Of a DNA stretch of 53,504 nt, positions 8,799-19,636 are shown one piece after another. The position numbers and the translations under genes were made by a program. Numbering within the stretch: position 1 is the stretch's first letter; every line of letters begins with the position of its first letter. The notes under the pieces were generated by a model that was not told where the DNA came from, made no database searches, and worked only from the letters and a program-made list of their open reading frames with translations. Source of the DNA: Tidjanibacter sp. (GTDB lineage Bacteria; Bacteroidota; Bacteroidia; Bacteroidales; Rikenellaceae); the NCBI GenBank assembly GCA_017466345.1, contig JAFTUI010000021.1, positions 1 through 53,504 on the forward strand, written 5' to 3'.

Positions 8799-9607
8799 AA
8801 GCCAAAAATTATCATATAAACATACGCAAAGGGCATAGCCACAAGCAGCGCATCGAACCTATCCAGGATGCCTCCGTGACCAGGGATAAGGTTGCCCGAG
8901 TCCTTCACGTCATACTCTCTTTTTATCATCGACTCCACCAAGTCGCCTGCCACGCCTGCCAGAGCAACCACCAAGCCCAGACCACCCCAAGCGTAGATGT
9001 TACCCTCCATCATATAGCCCGCAGCCATAGCGAAGCCCACGGCGAAAATCAAGCCGCCAAAGAAGCCCTCCCACGACTTTTTGGGCGAGATTGTGGGGCA
9101 CATCTTATGTTTGCCGATAGAGCAGCCTACAAGGTAGGCGAAGATGTCATTAACCCACACCATAAATATAATAGCCAGCACCCTTGCAGGCTCCCACTCG
9201 CCCTCCACGAAGCCCACGAGCATCATCATAGCCATAGGCACAGCCGTATAGAGCAGTCCGAAGAGCGTGATGGCGATATTTTCCAAAGGTCGCTGTTTGC
9301 CCCTTGCGAGTTCTGCCACAAAGAGCAACGGCACAAAGAACAAAATTGTGAGCAACACCACAGGCGATGGCTCCAAGACGCACTCTGCCACCAAAGGCAC
9401 ACCAAGACACATCGCCAAAGTGCCCATAGGCTGCACCTCACCACGCGAGGCTGCCATACGGAAGAGTTCGTCTTGTCCGAGCACCACAACCACTGCCGCC
9501 ACCACAGCCAAAGCCCAAGGCGACCACAATGCCGCACCCACAACAATAACTCCTAAGGCGGCACCTGCCACAGTTCTCAGTCCGAGATTTTTACCTTTTA
9601 AGCTCAT
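8795..9607 (-). CDS. cdsA: Phosphatidate cytidylyltransferase
   Basis: It makes CDP-diacylglycerol from phosphatidic acid and CTP, supplying PE and other phospholipids. The 270-residue multi-spanning membrane protein carries the family signature near its C-terminus: SMIKREYDVKDSGNLIPGHG followed by GILDRFD. I chose the ATG at 9607 (MSLKGKNLGL), because the open frame upstream to 9706 is encoded by repeat sequence. It lies downstream of ftsH across a repeat and overlaps psd. Confidence 0.94.
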   Translation of the reverse strand: MSLKGKNLGLRTVAGAALGVIVVGAALWSPWALAVVAAVVVVLGQDELFRMAASRGEVQPMGTLAMCLGVPLVAECVLEPSPVVLLTILFFVPLLFVAELARGKQRPLENIAITLFGLLYTAVPMAMMMLVGFVEGEWEPARVLAIIFMVWVNDIFAYLVGCSIGKHKMCPTISPKKSWEGFFGGLIFAVGFAMAAGYMMEGNIYAWGGLGLVVALAGVAGDLVESMIKREYDVKDSGNLIPGHGGILDRFDALLVAMPFAYVYMIIFGL

Positions 9608-9832
9608 AATTTTCAAGTTGAGAGTTGAAAGTTGAAAGTTATTTGCGTTCCCGCATACCGTTTTCTCTACATCCCGTAAGTGGGAATTTTGTATCACCAC
9701 TTCCAACCTGCGGGTGATTTATGTGAGGCGAGTTCAAGGCTTGGTTTTGATTTTGCGCCGCAGTTTACTCTGCGTAAATGAGGAAGCAAAATCAAAAGCG
9801 TAACGCAGAAATCGCCCACAGAAATCAGCCGC
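9608..9832 (+). repeat. Composite intergenic repeat, copy C (variant palindrome)
   Basis: A short run of AGTTGAAAGTTGAA units lies at 9614-9640. The palindrome has an outer stem 9710-9727 with 9815-9832 (pattern GCGGGTGATTT with AAATCAGCCGC, imperfect) that ends one base before the ftsH stop codon. A 12-bp inner stem (TTTTGATTTTGC with GCAAAATCAAAA, about 9745-9756 with 9786-9797) surrounds the conserved centre CCGCAGTTTAC, CTCTGC, GTAAATGAGGA. The usual GTGCC/GGTGC middle stem is not recognisable here. Confidence 0.8.
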
Positions 9833-11779
9833 CTATTTCTTTTTTGCACCAAAGATACGCTCCACATCCTCTGCAAAGACCACCTCGCGCTCCAAAAGCA
9901 GTTCGGCAAGTTCGGTAAGTCCCGCTTTGTTCTCCGCAAGGATGTCGGTAGCCATCTTAAACGCCTTATCAATCAGTCCCTTGGCTTCTTTATCAATCAG
10001 TTCCGAAGTCTGTTCGCTATAAGGTTTCGCAAACGAGTAGTCGCTCTGACCCGTAGAGTCGTAGTAGGAGCGGTTGCCCACCTTGTCGCTCATACCATAG
10101 TAGCTGACCATTGCGTAGGACATCTTCGTGGCCCTCTCTAAGTCGTTGAGTGCACCTGTTGAGATCTCGCCAAAGGTGAGTTGCTCCGAAGCCCTACCCG
10201 CCAAGAGCGCTGCCATTTCGTGCATCATCTGCTCGGTGGTGGTAAGTTGTCGCTCCTCGGGCAGATACCAAGCCGCACCGAGAGCCCTACCACGAGGTAT
10301 GATTGTAACCTTCACAAGTGGGTTAGCGTGCTCCAAGAGCCAGCTAACGGTTGCGTGACCCGCCTCGTGGAAGGCAATTTTGCGCTTCTCGGCGGGGGTG
10401 ATGATTTTGCTCTTCTTCTCCAAACCGCCAATAATCCTATCCACAGCCGCAAGGAAGTCCTCCTTGTCGATAGCCTTCTTGTCGCCACGAGCAGCGATGA
10501 GTGCCGCCTCGTTACATACGTTGGCAATGTCGGCACCCGAAAAACCGGGCGTCTGCTTTGCCAAGAACTCCACATTCACATCATCGGCAAGTTTGAGTTT
10601 TCGCATATGCACACCGAAGATAGCCTCACGCTCTTTGAGTTCTGGCAAACCTACATCAATCTGCCTATCGAACCTACCTGCACGAAGCAGAGCCTTATCC
10701 AAGATGTCTACACGGTTGGTAGCTGCCAGCACAATAACGCCCGAATTGGTACCAAAGCCGTCCATCTCAGTAAGGAGTTGGTTGAGAGTATTCTCCCTCT
10801 CGTCATTACCCGAGAAACCTGCGTTCTTACCCCTTGCACGACCTATGGCGTCAATCTCATCAATGAAGACAATACAGGGGGCTTTCTCCTTAGCCTGAGC
10901 AAACAAGTCCCTCACGCGCGAAGCACCCACGCCCACAAACATCTCCACAAAGTCGCTACCGCTAATGGAGAAAAAGGGCACGTTAGCCTCGCCTGCCACA
11001 GCCTTAGCCAACAGCGTTTTACCCGTTCCCGGAGGACCTACAAGCAGTGCGCCCTTAGGAATTTTACCACCGAGTTCGCGGTATTTTTCGGGTTTGCGGA
11101 GGAAATCGACAATCTCCATAATCTCGACCTTTGCCTCCTCCAAACCTGCAACATCCTTGAAGGTTATCTTGTTGGCGTTGTCCTTGTCGTAGATCTGCGC
11201 ACGCGACTTACCCACGTTCATCACACCATTCTGCCCTGCCGCACCGCGCCCCATCGAGCGGAACATCATAAACATCAGCACCACAAAGAAAATCATAGGC
11301 AGCCAGCCCGCAAGTTCGCGCCAGAAGTTGGTAGCATACTCCCACGCAGGCACGGGCACCTCCACTCCGTAACGCTCGGCAATTTTTTCCAAGTCGGTAC
11401 GGAAAATCTCGGGATTACCAATGTTGTAGGTAAATTGGTATTTGGTGTCGGGCAGCGACTTGTAGGTCGGCATCTTGCGATACTCCTCCACTGCCTCTGT
11501 TTTGAGGTAGATGCGTGCAGTCTTGTCGTTTACAACCTCTATTTTCTGCACATCGCCCTCCACAATCATATTCTGCAAAGCGTTCCACTCAATCTTGCGA
11601 GGAGTGCCACTGCCATCAAAGAGGGGCATCAGGAAGAGTGCCGCAAGCATCAGCACCCAAAAGCCATAGAAGAACGAAAGAGGTCCGCGCCTACGCCTTG
11701 GGGGCATAGGATTGCGAGGTGGCATATTGTTTTTGGGGTTGGGATTACCACCACCCATATTGTTTGTATTGTTATCCAT
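9833..11779 (-). CDS. ftsH: ATP-dependent zinc metalloprotease FtsH
   Basis: This membrane-anchored AAA+ protease does quality control of membrane and regulatory proteins. The 648 residues run: Asn/Pro-rich N-terminus, first membrane helix ([22 protein letters not shown]), periplasmic domain, second helix ([15 protein letters not shown]), AAA domain with Walker A GPPGTGKT and Walker [13 protein letters not shown], then the zinc site HEAGH and the protease domain. All key residues are present. It follows rsfS across a 334-base gap holding repeat copy D, so read-through from rsfS would cross that palindrome. Confidence 0.97.
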   Translation of the reverse strand: MDNNTNNMGGGNPNPKNNMPPRNPMPPRRRRGPLSFFYGFWVLMLAALFLMPLFDGSGTPRKIEWNALQNMIVEGDVQKIEVVNDKTARIYLKTEAVEEYRKMPTYKSLPDTKYQFTYNIGNPEIFRTDLEKIAERYGVEVPVPAWEYATNFWRELAGWLPMIFFVVLMFMMFRSMGRGAAGQNGVMNVGKSRAQIYDKDNANKITFKDVAGLEEAKVEIMEIVDFLRKPEKYRELGGKIPKGALLVGPPGTGKTLLAKAVAGEANVPFFSISGSDFVEMFVGVGASRVRDLFAQAKEKAPCIVFIDEIDAIGRARGKNAGFSGNDERENTLNQLLTEMDGFGTNSGVIVLAATNRVDILDKALLRAGRFDRQIDVGLPELKEREAIFGVHMRKLKLADDVNVEFLAKQTPGFSGADIANVCNEAALIAARGDKKAIDKEDFLAAVDRIIGGLEKKSKIITPAEKRKIAFHEAGHATVSWLLEHANPLVKVTIIPRGRALGAAWYLPEERQLTTTEQMMHEMAALLAGRASEQLTFGEISTGALNDLERATKMSYAMVSYYGMSDKVGNRSYYDSTGQSDYSFAKPYSEQTSELIDKEAKGLIDKAFKMATDILAENKAGLTELAELLLEREVVFAEDVERIFGAKKK

Positions 11780-11849
11780 CTAATCTATTTGTGTTTTGTT
11801 GTTTTACTTAATCAGTAACGTAAATTGTTGGGGTTTAGTACCCACGCAT

Positions 11850-12113
11850 TGAAAATGGAAAATTGAAAATTATTAAAGTCCTTAATCTCCTATATGCCCT
11901 ATATGCCTTATAAGCCCTATATGCCCTATGAGCCTTAGGACTCTTGACGTTAGACGTTAGACGTTAGACAAAAAAACGCAGATAACGGAGGGATTTTTGT
12001 ACCAAACAAACGAGCAAGTCCGCAGTTTGCTTGGCGCAAATGAGGAACTTGCGATATGCAGTTTGGTGCAAAAAGCACCCACAAGGCACACTCGCCCACA
12101 GAAATCAGCCGCA
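11850..12113 (+). repeat. Composite intergenic repeat, copy D (chimeric right flank)
   Basis: A short AAAATTGAAAATT stretch is followed by CCTATATGC/CCTATAAGC 9-mers at about 11890-11934 and GACGTTAG 8-mers at 11946-11968. The palindrome has middle stem GGATTTTTGTACC (11991-12003) with GGTGCAAAAA (12065-12074) and inner stem GCAAGT (12014-12019) with ACTTGC (12047-12052). No left partner is seen for the right arm. The right flank joins a copy of B's right arm (CCCACAAGGCACACTCGCC) to a copy of C's (CCCACAGAAATCAGCCGC), ending at the rsfS stop. Confidence 0.8.
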
Positions 12114-12467
12114 CTACTCTTCTGACTCGTAACGCGTAGCAGGCGCATCAGCCCACAACTGCTCCAAACGATAGTAATCTCTCAGGGGAGTGAGGAAGAT
12201 GTGAACCATAACATCCACATAGTCCACCGCAATCCACGCCGCGTTGGTCTTACCCTCCACACGGCGAGGTTTCTCGCCAAGTTTCTCCTCCAAAGCCTCC
12301 ACAATGCCATCTGCAATGGCATCTACCTGGGTGGTGGAGTCGGCATTGCACACCACAAAGGCATCACAAATCGTACCTTCCAATGCGCTCAAATCGAGCG
12401 ACACGATATTGTGCCCCTTTTTGTCCTGAATAGCCTCAACTATATTGTCAATAAGTTTCTGTGTCAT
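12114..12467 (-). CDS. rsfS: Ribosomal silencing factor RsfS
   Basis: This 117-residue protein of the Iojap/RsfS family binds ribosomal protein uL14 and blocks subunit joining when nutrients are scarce. Family features are visible: LDLSALEGTICDAFVVCNADSTTQV, then the conserved AAWIAVDYVDVMVHIF block. The order rsfS-ftsH-cdsA is common in Bacteroidales. It starts 63 bases downstream of the oxyR stop. Its stop codon abuts repeat copy D. Confidence 0.93.
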   Translation of the reverse strand: MTQKLIDNIVEAIQDKKGHNIVSLDLSALEGTICDAFVVCNADSTTQVDAIADGIVEALEEKLGEKPRRVEGKTNAAWIAVDYVDVMVHIFLTPLRDYYRLEQLWADAPATRYESEE

Positions 12468-12530
12468 ATTTTTTTGTTCCTTTACTATTTATTTCTAACA
12501 GAACTACAAATGTAGTACTTTCGCTCCGAA

Positions 12531-13442
12531 TTACACACCTTTGGGCGTGCTTTTTTTCTTATAACACTCCACTATTACCTCTCGAAGCGCTGCAACGATA
12601 GTCTCTTTGGCGTATGTTCGGCGCACGCCCATCACCACTTTGCGCGAGGCGGCACCTCTGGCGAGGGTTTTAACTCTCGACTTGTGGCTATCGGGGATAT
12701 ATGGCAGAGCCATCTCTGGGATGATGGTCAGCATAGCTGTCGTGTCCACAATCCTCATAATGGTTTCGAGCGAGCCACTCTGGAATGTGTAGGGCAACTC
12801 GCTAAGGCGGTTTGTTCCGCAGAGTTCGATTATCTGGTCACGCAAACAGTGCCCTTCGGAGAGCAAAATGAGGTCTTTGCCATAAATATCCTCTATGCGC
12901 AAGTTGGTGCGTGCCGACAGGGGGTTTTCGGGCGAGACGTAGGCGTAGAAACGGTCATCAAAGAGCTCCTGCTCGGTGATGCGGTCGGGGCAAGTGCCAC
13001 CAGCCAGCAGCGCAGCATCCAACTCATCGCTATCCATTGCGCGGATAATCTCGGGCGTTATCATCTCCCTAATCTCCAACTCCACACCCGGGTAACGCTC
13101 GCCAAAGGTATGTACAAAACGAGGCAACAGATAGGGTGCAATGGTCGGAATGACACCGAGCCTCAATTTACCTGCCACACTACCTTTGAGCTCTGCCACA
13201 CACTCCTTCACGTTGTTGTACGCCAGCAGTGCCTCTTTGGCTTTCTCAATCACGAGAGCCCCCACCTGCGTGGGTACAACGGGTTTTTTGGAGCGGTCGA
13301 GGAGTATCTCGCCGAGTTCGTCTTCGAGGTTTTTGATTTGCATACTGAGCGAAGGCTGCGTCACAAAGCATATCTCGCTCGCCTTCGAGAAACTCCCGCA
13401 GTTGGCTACTGCAAGGAGATATTCAAGCTGGATTATAGTCAT
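12531..13442 (-). CDS. oxyR: Hydrogen peroxide-sensing LysR-type regulator OxyR
   Basis: The 303-residue transcriptional activator has an N-terminal winged helix-turn-helix (LEYLLAVANCGSFSKASEIC) and a LysR substrate domain. The redox pair sits in GHCLRDQIIELCG at Cys199 and Cys208, the same spacing and even the same numbering as E. coli OxyR, so it should sense peroxide by disulfide formation. No catalase or ahpCF gene is in the window. Upstream lies the large repeat block E; I found no clear TAnnTTTG element. Confidence 0.95.
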   Translation of the reverse strand: MTIIQLEYLLAVANCGSFSKASEICFVTQPSLSMQIKNLEDELGEILLDRSKKPVVPTQVGALVIEKAKEALLAYNNVKECVAELKGSVAGKLRLGVIPTIAPYLLPRFVHTFGERYPGVELEIREMITPEIIRAMDSDELDAALLAGGTCPDRITEQELFDDRFYAYVSPENPLSARTNLRIEDIYGKDLILLSEGHCLRDQIIELCGTNRLSELPYTFQSGSLETIMRIVDTTAMLTIIPEMALPYIPDSHKSRVKTLARGAASRKVVMGVRRTYAKETIVAALREVIVECYKKKSTPKGV

Positions 13443-13474
13443 ATCTTATAATTTTTTGCAAAATTATAAATAAA

Positions 13475-13940
13475 AATTGAAAGTTGAAAATTGAGGGTTG
13501 ATAATAAGGGCATTAAGGTCGTTAAAGACGTTAAGGGCATTAAGGTCGTTAAAGACGTTAAGGGCATTAAGGTCGTTAAAGACGTTAAGGGCATTAAGGT
13601 CGTTAAAGTCCTTAAACTCCTTAAACTCCTATATGCCTTATAAGCCCTATAAGCCCTATAAGCCCTATAAGCCTTAGACAAAAACAGACCTCTCCCCCGC
13701 TTCGCGGACCCTCCCCTAACTTAGGGGAGGGAATTCCCAAAACAGCAAAAAAACGCATAGAACGAGATAGATGCAAGGCATACGAGAAAGCGGCTCCGCA
13801 GTTTGCCTTCCAAAGCGGTAAAAACACATATAAGCGAGCGTATTTTAGGCGCACAAGAAAACGACCTCCGAGCATAGTTACCTATGTAAGGAGGTCGTTT
13901 ATCGCAGTGCAACGCCAAAGACGCCGCTTATATGCGTTTT

Positions 13941-13942
<2 letters not shown>
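13475..13942 (+). repeat. Composite intergenic repeat, copy E, with a 27-bp higher-order tandem array
   Basis: The 498-base gap between oxyR and groEL holds only repeats. AATTGAA-type 7-mers are followed at about 13504-13611 by four copies of a 27-bp unit built from three 9-mers (TTAAGGGCA, TTAAGGTCG, TTAAAGACG). CCTATAAGC 9-mers run to 13677. A 47-base module with the hairpin CTCCCCTAACTTAGGGGAG lies at 13684-13731 and a half-palindrome at 13753-13818. The full palindrome has outer stem 13822-13838 with 13922-13940 and inner stem AAACGACCTCC (13858-13868) with GGAGGTCGTTT (13890-13900). Its centre is the alternative GAGCATAG/CTATGT type. Confidence 0.85.
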
Positions 13943-15578
<1,636 letters not shown>

Positions 15579-15593
15579 TTATCCTTTTCTTTT

Positions 15594-15648
15594 GCGACTT
15601 TTTATAAAAAGTCGCCCAAAAATTTTTAGTGTAGACTTTACTCTACAC
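15594..15648 (-). promoter_or_regulatory. Leader block between groES and groEL, shared with secA
   Basis: A perfect hairpin at 15594-15615 (GCGACTTTTT with AAAAAGTCGC) is followed by CCAAAAATTTTTA and a second hairpin, GTGTAGA 15629-15635 with TCTACAC 15642-15648. The first 46 bases are identical to 53185-53230 upstream of secA. It ends about 30 bases before the groEL start, so on the transcript it could modulate groEL translation or trim the bicistronic mRNA. It may instead be a repeat remnant. Confidence 0.6.
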
Positions 15649-15667
15649 AAATCACCCTCTTTTGCAA

Positions 15668-15940
15668 TTATTCCATAATTGCCAGGATGTCTGACTGTTT
15701 CATAATGATATAGTAAACACCCTCGTCTTCGACCTCGGTGCCGGCATACTTGCCATACATTACCACATCACCTACCTGTACCTCCATTTTAACCTCTGCG
15801 GTGCCGGGACCTGCTGCCATAACCGTACCTACAAGTGGTTTCTCTTTTGCTGTGTCGGGGATAAACAGACCGCCTGTGGTCTTCTCCTCTGCGGGATGGG
15901 GCAGAACAAGCACCCTATCCGAAAGTGGTTTAATAGCCAT
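15668..15940 (-). CDS. groES: 10 kDa co-chaperonin GroES
   Basis: This 90-residue lid subunit of the chaperonin is recognised from the N-terminal [15 protein letters not shown], the mobile loop region [18 protein letters not shown] (the GGLF part contacts GroEL) and the end [15 protein letters not shown]. It heads a groES-groEL operon, with the S41 protease gene 127 bases upstream on the same strand. No CIRCE operator or consensus -7 element was recognised in that 127-base gap. Confidence 0.97.
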   Translation of the reverse strand: MAIKPLSDRVLVLPHPAEEKTTGGLFIPDTAKEKPLVGTVMAAGPGTAEVKMEVQVGDVVMYGKYAGTEVEDEGVYYIIMKQSDILAIME

Positions 15941-16067
15941 AGTTTTTCGTGTTTTTATTATTGTTTTTTAGTTTCAGCGTAGTTTATTGTGCGCCATTTG
16001 CCCCATCTTTGAGCAACCTTTGTGCCAGACACCACCGACTGCCAAAATGTCAGCCGCCCACTGTCGG

Positions 16068-17681
16068 CTACTGCTCCGAGAGGATTTCCAGAGCCTTCTG
16101 GATACTCTCATCTATCGGCTCAATCTGCGAGAAGTAGCCCACATCCTGCAACTCCGTATTGCGGGCAATGTAGGCGCGTAGCATCGAGCGTAGCAACTTC
16201 TCCGACTTGCGTATCTGCTTCCACTCGGGCTTCACACCCTTGCGCTCGGCATACGCCACAAAGTCCTCCAAGAGCCTCCTATCGCCATCGAGAAAATCAT
16301 TGAGTTCCTCTACGCTCTTTATGGCGTTAATCTCGCTACGGTGGCGGTCGGCATACTCCAACGTATAGCGATAGAGCACATTGAGTCCCGTTGCGGCATA
16401 GTAGTATGGAGTCATATCGAGCGTATCGATAGGCACAAAGATATCGGGCATAATGCCACCGCCGCCATAGACTACCTTACCCTTAGGGGTCACAAATCTC
16501 AGCGAGTCGGCAAAACGTATGCTGTCTGCCGAGAACATCTCGCCCTTCTCGTAGCGGTGGATGATGTCCAAGAGGTAGTCCTCCTCGCCCTTGTCGTAGG
16601 GCTTTTGGATACAACGCCCTGTGGGGGTGTAGTACCTCGCAACAGTCATCCTCACTGCCGAGCCATCGGCAAGAGGTATCTGACTCTGCACCAAGCCCTT
16701 GCCATAGGAGCGGCGACCTACAATAGTACCTCGGTCGTTGTCCTGCAAGGCACCCGCAAGGATTTCGCTCGAAGAGGCACTATAATCGTCTATCAGCACA
16801 ACTAACGGAATGTCGGTCAGTGTTCCGCCACCCGTACTATACTCCTTCTGCTGGTTGCCAGCCCTATCTTCGGTATAGACAATGAGTTTGCCCTCAGGCA
16901 AGAACTCGTTGGTCATACGGATTGCTTGGTCGAGGTAGCCGCCCGAGTTGCTACGGAGGTCGAAGATTAGTTTTGTCATCCCCTCCTCTTTGAGTTTTGC
17001 TACGGCTTCGAGAAATTCGCGGTGGGTGGTACGGGCAAAACTTGTGAGCCTTATGTAGCCCACCTCGGGGCGCAACATAAAGGCTGCGTCTATGCTGTGT
17101 AGGGGTATTTTATCCCTCACAATCTCCACCTCAACGGTGCCCTCTACGTTATCCCTCACGATGCCCACCTTCACTTTGGTGCCACGCTTACCTCTGAGGC
17201 GTTCTATGACTTTGTCTTGCTCAATTTTGCGCCCTGCAATGGTATCGCCATCTACGGTCACAATCCTGTCGCCCGGCAGCACGCCCGCCTTATAACTCGG
17301 ACCGCCTGCCACCGTATTGAGCACCACAACCGTATCGGTAGCCATATTAAAGACTACGCCAATGCCATCGAACTCCCCCTCCAAAGGCTCATTCACGGCC
17401 TGCAACTCCTCCAAGGGGATATAGACCGAGTGGGGATCGAGCCCCACGAAGAGTTCGTGCATCAGTCGTTCCACAATGGTGTCCGTATCTACGGGATCGA
17501 GGTAGTGTCGCCCAACGAGCGAGAGCGTATAGTCCAACTTGCTCGCCGCAGGAGTGTGGAGAGATTGCTGTGCGGAGGGTTTGGGACGAGCCGAAAAGAT
17601 GGTATAGCCCATCCACACTCCCAGAGCAATAAGAGCGGCTGCCACTGCGGGCAACCAAAGAGTGAGTTTATCGCGTTTCAT
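16068..17681 (-). CDS. S41 family C-terminal processing peptidase
   Basis: This periplasmic serine protease of the CtpA/Prc type has 537 residues. One N-terminal signal anchor (LTLWLPAVAAALIALGVWMGYTIFS) is followed by a PDZ domain (GGPSYKAGVLPGDRIVTVDGDTI) and the catalytic core. The core includes LRSNSGGYLDQAIRMTNEFL, the serine motif DDYSASSSEILAGAL and the lysine motif GRRSYGKGLVQSQ, so the Ser-Lys dyad is intact. It starts 6 bases after the DUF3078-like barrel stop, so the two form a transcription unit. Confidence 0.93.
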   Translation of the reverse strand: MKRDKLTLWLPAVAAALIALGVWMGYTIFSARPKPSAQQSLHTPAASKLDYTLSLVGRHYLDPVDTDTIVERLMHELFVGLDPHSVYIPLEELQAVNEPLEGEFDGIGVVFNMATDTVVVLNTVAGGPSYKAGVLPGDRIVTVDGDTIAGRKIEQDKVIERLRGKRGTKVKVGIVRDNVEGTVEVEIVRDKIPLHSIDAAFMLRPEVGYIRLTSFARTTHREFLEAVAKLKEEGMTKLIFDLRSNSGGYLDQAIRMTNEFLPEGKLIVYTEDRAGNQQKEYSTGGGTLTDIPLVVLIDDYSASSSEILAGALQDNDRGTIVGRRSYGKGLVQSQIPLADGSAVRMTVARYYTPTGRCIQKPYDKGEEDYLLDIIHRYEKGEMFSADSIRFADSLRFVTPKGKVVYGGGGIMPDIFVPIDTLDMTPYYYAATGLNVLYRYTLEYADRHRSEINAIKSVEELNDFLDGDRRLLEDFVAYAERKGVKPEWKQIRKSEKLLRSMLRAYIARNTELQDVGYFSQIEPIDESIQKALEILSEQ

Positions 17682-17687
17682 CTATGA

Positions 17688-18677
17688 CTATTTGTTTCGG
17701 AATTTGTAGGTCAAGCCCAGCGTTGCCGAGTATTGGTATTGCGCCCGAGGGCTTGCCGATTCGAGGTAGTAAATCACTCCATAGAGTTTTATGGAGAGGT
17801 ACTTCGAGAGGCTCAGGTCGAACCAATTATCCCACCTTACGGTTGGTGGCGAAGTGAGGTTCGTAAAGGCATAGAGCGTTGAGCGGTAGCGAGCCCTCTC
17901 GCCCCAAAATTTTTTGTCAAACGAGGCATTTATGGAGGGACCTATCGAACTAAACACCCTCTTGCCCGCAGGCACACCGTTGAGTCCCTGCTCGTAGAGC
18001 CTATCGTCCAACATCGTTATCATATTGCCCGATATGGGCGAGAGCGTCAGTTTGTAGGGCGCACCGCTTGGCGCATAGGTAAAACCGACCGACACGTCCA
18101 AATAACCGGGCGAGAGCACTGCCGAGATGAGCGTTTGGTCGGTGCGCGAGGCAAAACCATCGCCAAATTGGGTGCGGAAGCCGAGCGTTGCCGAGTAGGA
18201 CCACCCACCCTCGTGCATATCCCACGACATAACCTCCGAGATTTTCAGCTCATCGACATTCTTGAAGGGAGTTTTGTCGATGTAGTTCATACCATAGCGG
18301 GCGTTGATTGTCAAATCGTGTGCAAACTTATTGCGTTTGTAGCGGTGGTGCACAAAGAGCGTTGCAAGTCCAGAGAAGGTATTGTCGCCACCGGCTGTCC
18401 AATTCTCAAATTGGAGTGCCGAGGTCTGAAACGAACCCTCAATCTCGAAGAGGTTGCGCTCCCTACGCTGTCGGTTGCGCTCTGCCACCCACGCTGCGTG
18501 GTCGTAATAGTCGTTGGAGAGGGTATCGACCTTGTTGCGTGTGATACCACCCAAAGCGGGGACTCCTGCGTCCTCTCTTTGGGGCTGTGCCCTGCGTATG
18601 GTGTACTGCGCCATAGCACTCTCGCTGGCAACCATTGCCAACAAAAACAACACCACATATTTCGCTCCGCGCAACAT
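17688..18677 (-). CDS. Outer-membrane beta-barrel protein, DUF3078-like
   Basis: The 329 residues begin with a signal peptide of about 23 residues (MLRGAKYVVLFLLAMVASES then AMA, cleavage before QYTI). The mature part has alternating hydrophobic strands typical of a small outer-membrane barrel and ends in Phe-Arg-Asn-Lys. The stretch FENWTAGGDNTFSGLATLF followed by NARYGMNYID resembles the Bacteroidota DUF3078 family. No function is established. It is co-transcribed with the S41 protease, and the -7 element at 18719-18726 fits as its promoter. Confidence 0.7.
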   Translation of the reverse strand: MLRGAKYVVLFLLAMVASESAMAQYTIRRAQPQREDAGVPALGGITRNKVDTLSNDYYDHAAWVAERNRQRRERNLFEIEGSFQTSALQFENWTAGGDNTFSGLATLFVHHRYKRNKFAHDLTINARYGMNYIDKTPFKNVDELKISEVMSWDMHEGGWSYSATLGFRTQFGDGFASRTDQTLISAVLSPGYLDVSVGFTYAPSGAPYKLTLSPISGNMITMLDDRLYEQGLNGVPAGKRVFSSIGPSINASFDKKFWGERARYRSTLYAFTNLTSPPTVRWDNWFDLSLSKYLSIKLYGVIYYLESASPRAQYQYSATLGLTYKFRNK

Positions 18678-18718
18678 TATAGCCTATACCTATAATTACA
18701 TAAGAATTATTAATCGTA

Positions 18719-18755
18719 CAAAGATAACGATTTTAGTCGGATATTTGTATATTTG
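18719..18755. promoter_or_regulatory. Divergent promoter pair for the DUF3078-like gene and nfo
   Basis: On the minus strand TATCTTTG (18726-18719) lies 42 bases before the barrel gene start. On the plus strand TATATTTG (18748-18755) lies 35 bases before the nfo start. Both match the Bacteroidota -7 consensus TAnnTTTG. Neither has a clean TTTG at the -33 position. Confidence 0.6.
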
Positions 18756-18790
18756 TAATAGAATTCAAAGAGTTAAAAACGAACAACAAT

Positions 18791-19636
18791 ATGAAATACT
18801 TTGGAGCACACGTTTCAGCATCGGGTGGCGTACAGAACGCACCTCGCAATGCACACGACATAGGAGCGGGCGCATTCGCTCTCTTCACGAAGAACCAACG
18901 CCAATGGTTTGCGCCACCACTCTCGGCAAAGGATATTGAGGCTTTTAGGGCGGAGTGCGAGCGTCTTGGCTATGCACCCCACCAGATACTGCCCCACGAT
19001 TCGTACCTCATAAACCTCGGACACCCCGACACCGAGGGACTCGAAAAGTCGCGTGCATCGTTCATTGAGGAGATGCAGCGATGCGAACTCCTCGGGCTCG
19101 ATAGGCTCAACTTCCACCCTGGCAGCCACCTTGGACGTATAGGCTTAGAAGAGAGCCTTGCGAGGGTTGCCGAGAGTATCAACATCGCCTTGGACAAGAC
19201 CAAAGGGGTGACGGCGGTGATTGAGAACACCGCAGGTCAGGGCACCAACCTCGGACACCGCTTCGAGGAGATAGCCTACATCATAGACCGCGTGGAGGAC
19301 AAGTCGAGAGTCGGCTTTTGCATCGATACTTGCCACGCCTTTGCTGCGGGCTACGACCTCTCATCGGCAGAGGCTTGCGAAAAGACGTTTAGTGAGATAG
19401 ACCGCATTGTTCCTCTCGACCGTTATTTGAAGGGTATGCACCTCAACGATGCTATGCGCCCCCTCGGTAGCCGCATCGACCGCCACGAACGATTGGGCAA
19501 GGGCGAAATTGGCTGGGAGTGCTTCGGCTATATAGCCCGCGATCCGCGCTTCGACAATATGCCCCTCGTACTCGAAACCATAGACGAGAGCCTCTGGAAA
19601 GAGGAGATAGCGGAACTCTACCGACTAAATAGCTGA
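18791..19636 (+). CDS. nfo: Endonuclease IV (AP endonuclease)
   Basis: This zinc-dependent enzyme cleaves DNA 5' of abasic sites, downstream of glycosylases such as the Ung in this window. The 281-residue TIM-barrel protein shows the family signatures: [58 protein letters not shown], and [20 protein letters not shown] with the metal-binding His and Asp residues. It is monocistronic, with repeats starting at the stop codon. Confidence 0.97.
   Translation: MKYFGAHVSASGGVQNAPRNAHDIGAGAFALFTKNQRQWFAPPLSAKDIEAFRAECERLGYAPHQILPHDSYLINLGHPDTEGLEKSRASFIEEMQRCELLGLDRLNFHPGSHLGRIGLEESLARVAESINIALDKTKGVTAVIENTAGQGTNLGHRFEEIAYIIDRVEDKSRVGFCIDTCHAFAAGYDLSSAEACEKTFSEIDRIVPLDRYLKGMHLNDAMRPLGSRIDRHERLGKGEIGWECFGYIARDPRFDNMPLVLETIDESLWKEEIAELYRLNS

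Noticed and set aside
9607-9706. An N-terminal extension of cdsA to 9706.
   Set aside because: The sequence is AGTTGAA repeat and non-homologous; the ATG at 9607 precedes a normal CdsA N-terminus.
13504-13620. Short regular repeats TTAAGGTCG etc. as a CRISPR-like or origin iteron array.
   Set aside because: The 9-bp units are contiguous without spacers, and no dnaA, DnaA-box cluster or replication initiator gene is seen.
15941-16067. A CIRCE operator upstream of groES.
   Set aside because: No TTAGCACTC-N9-GAGTGCTAA type inverted repeat is present in the gap.
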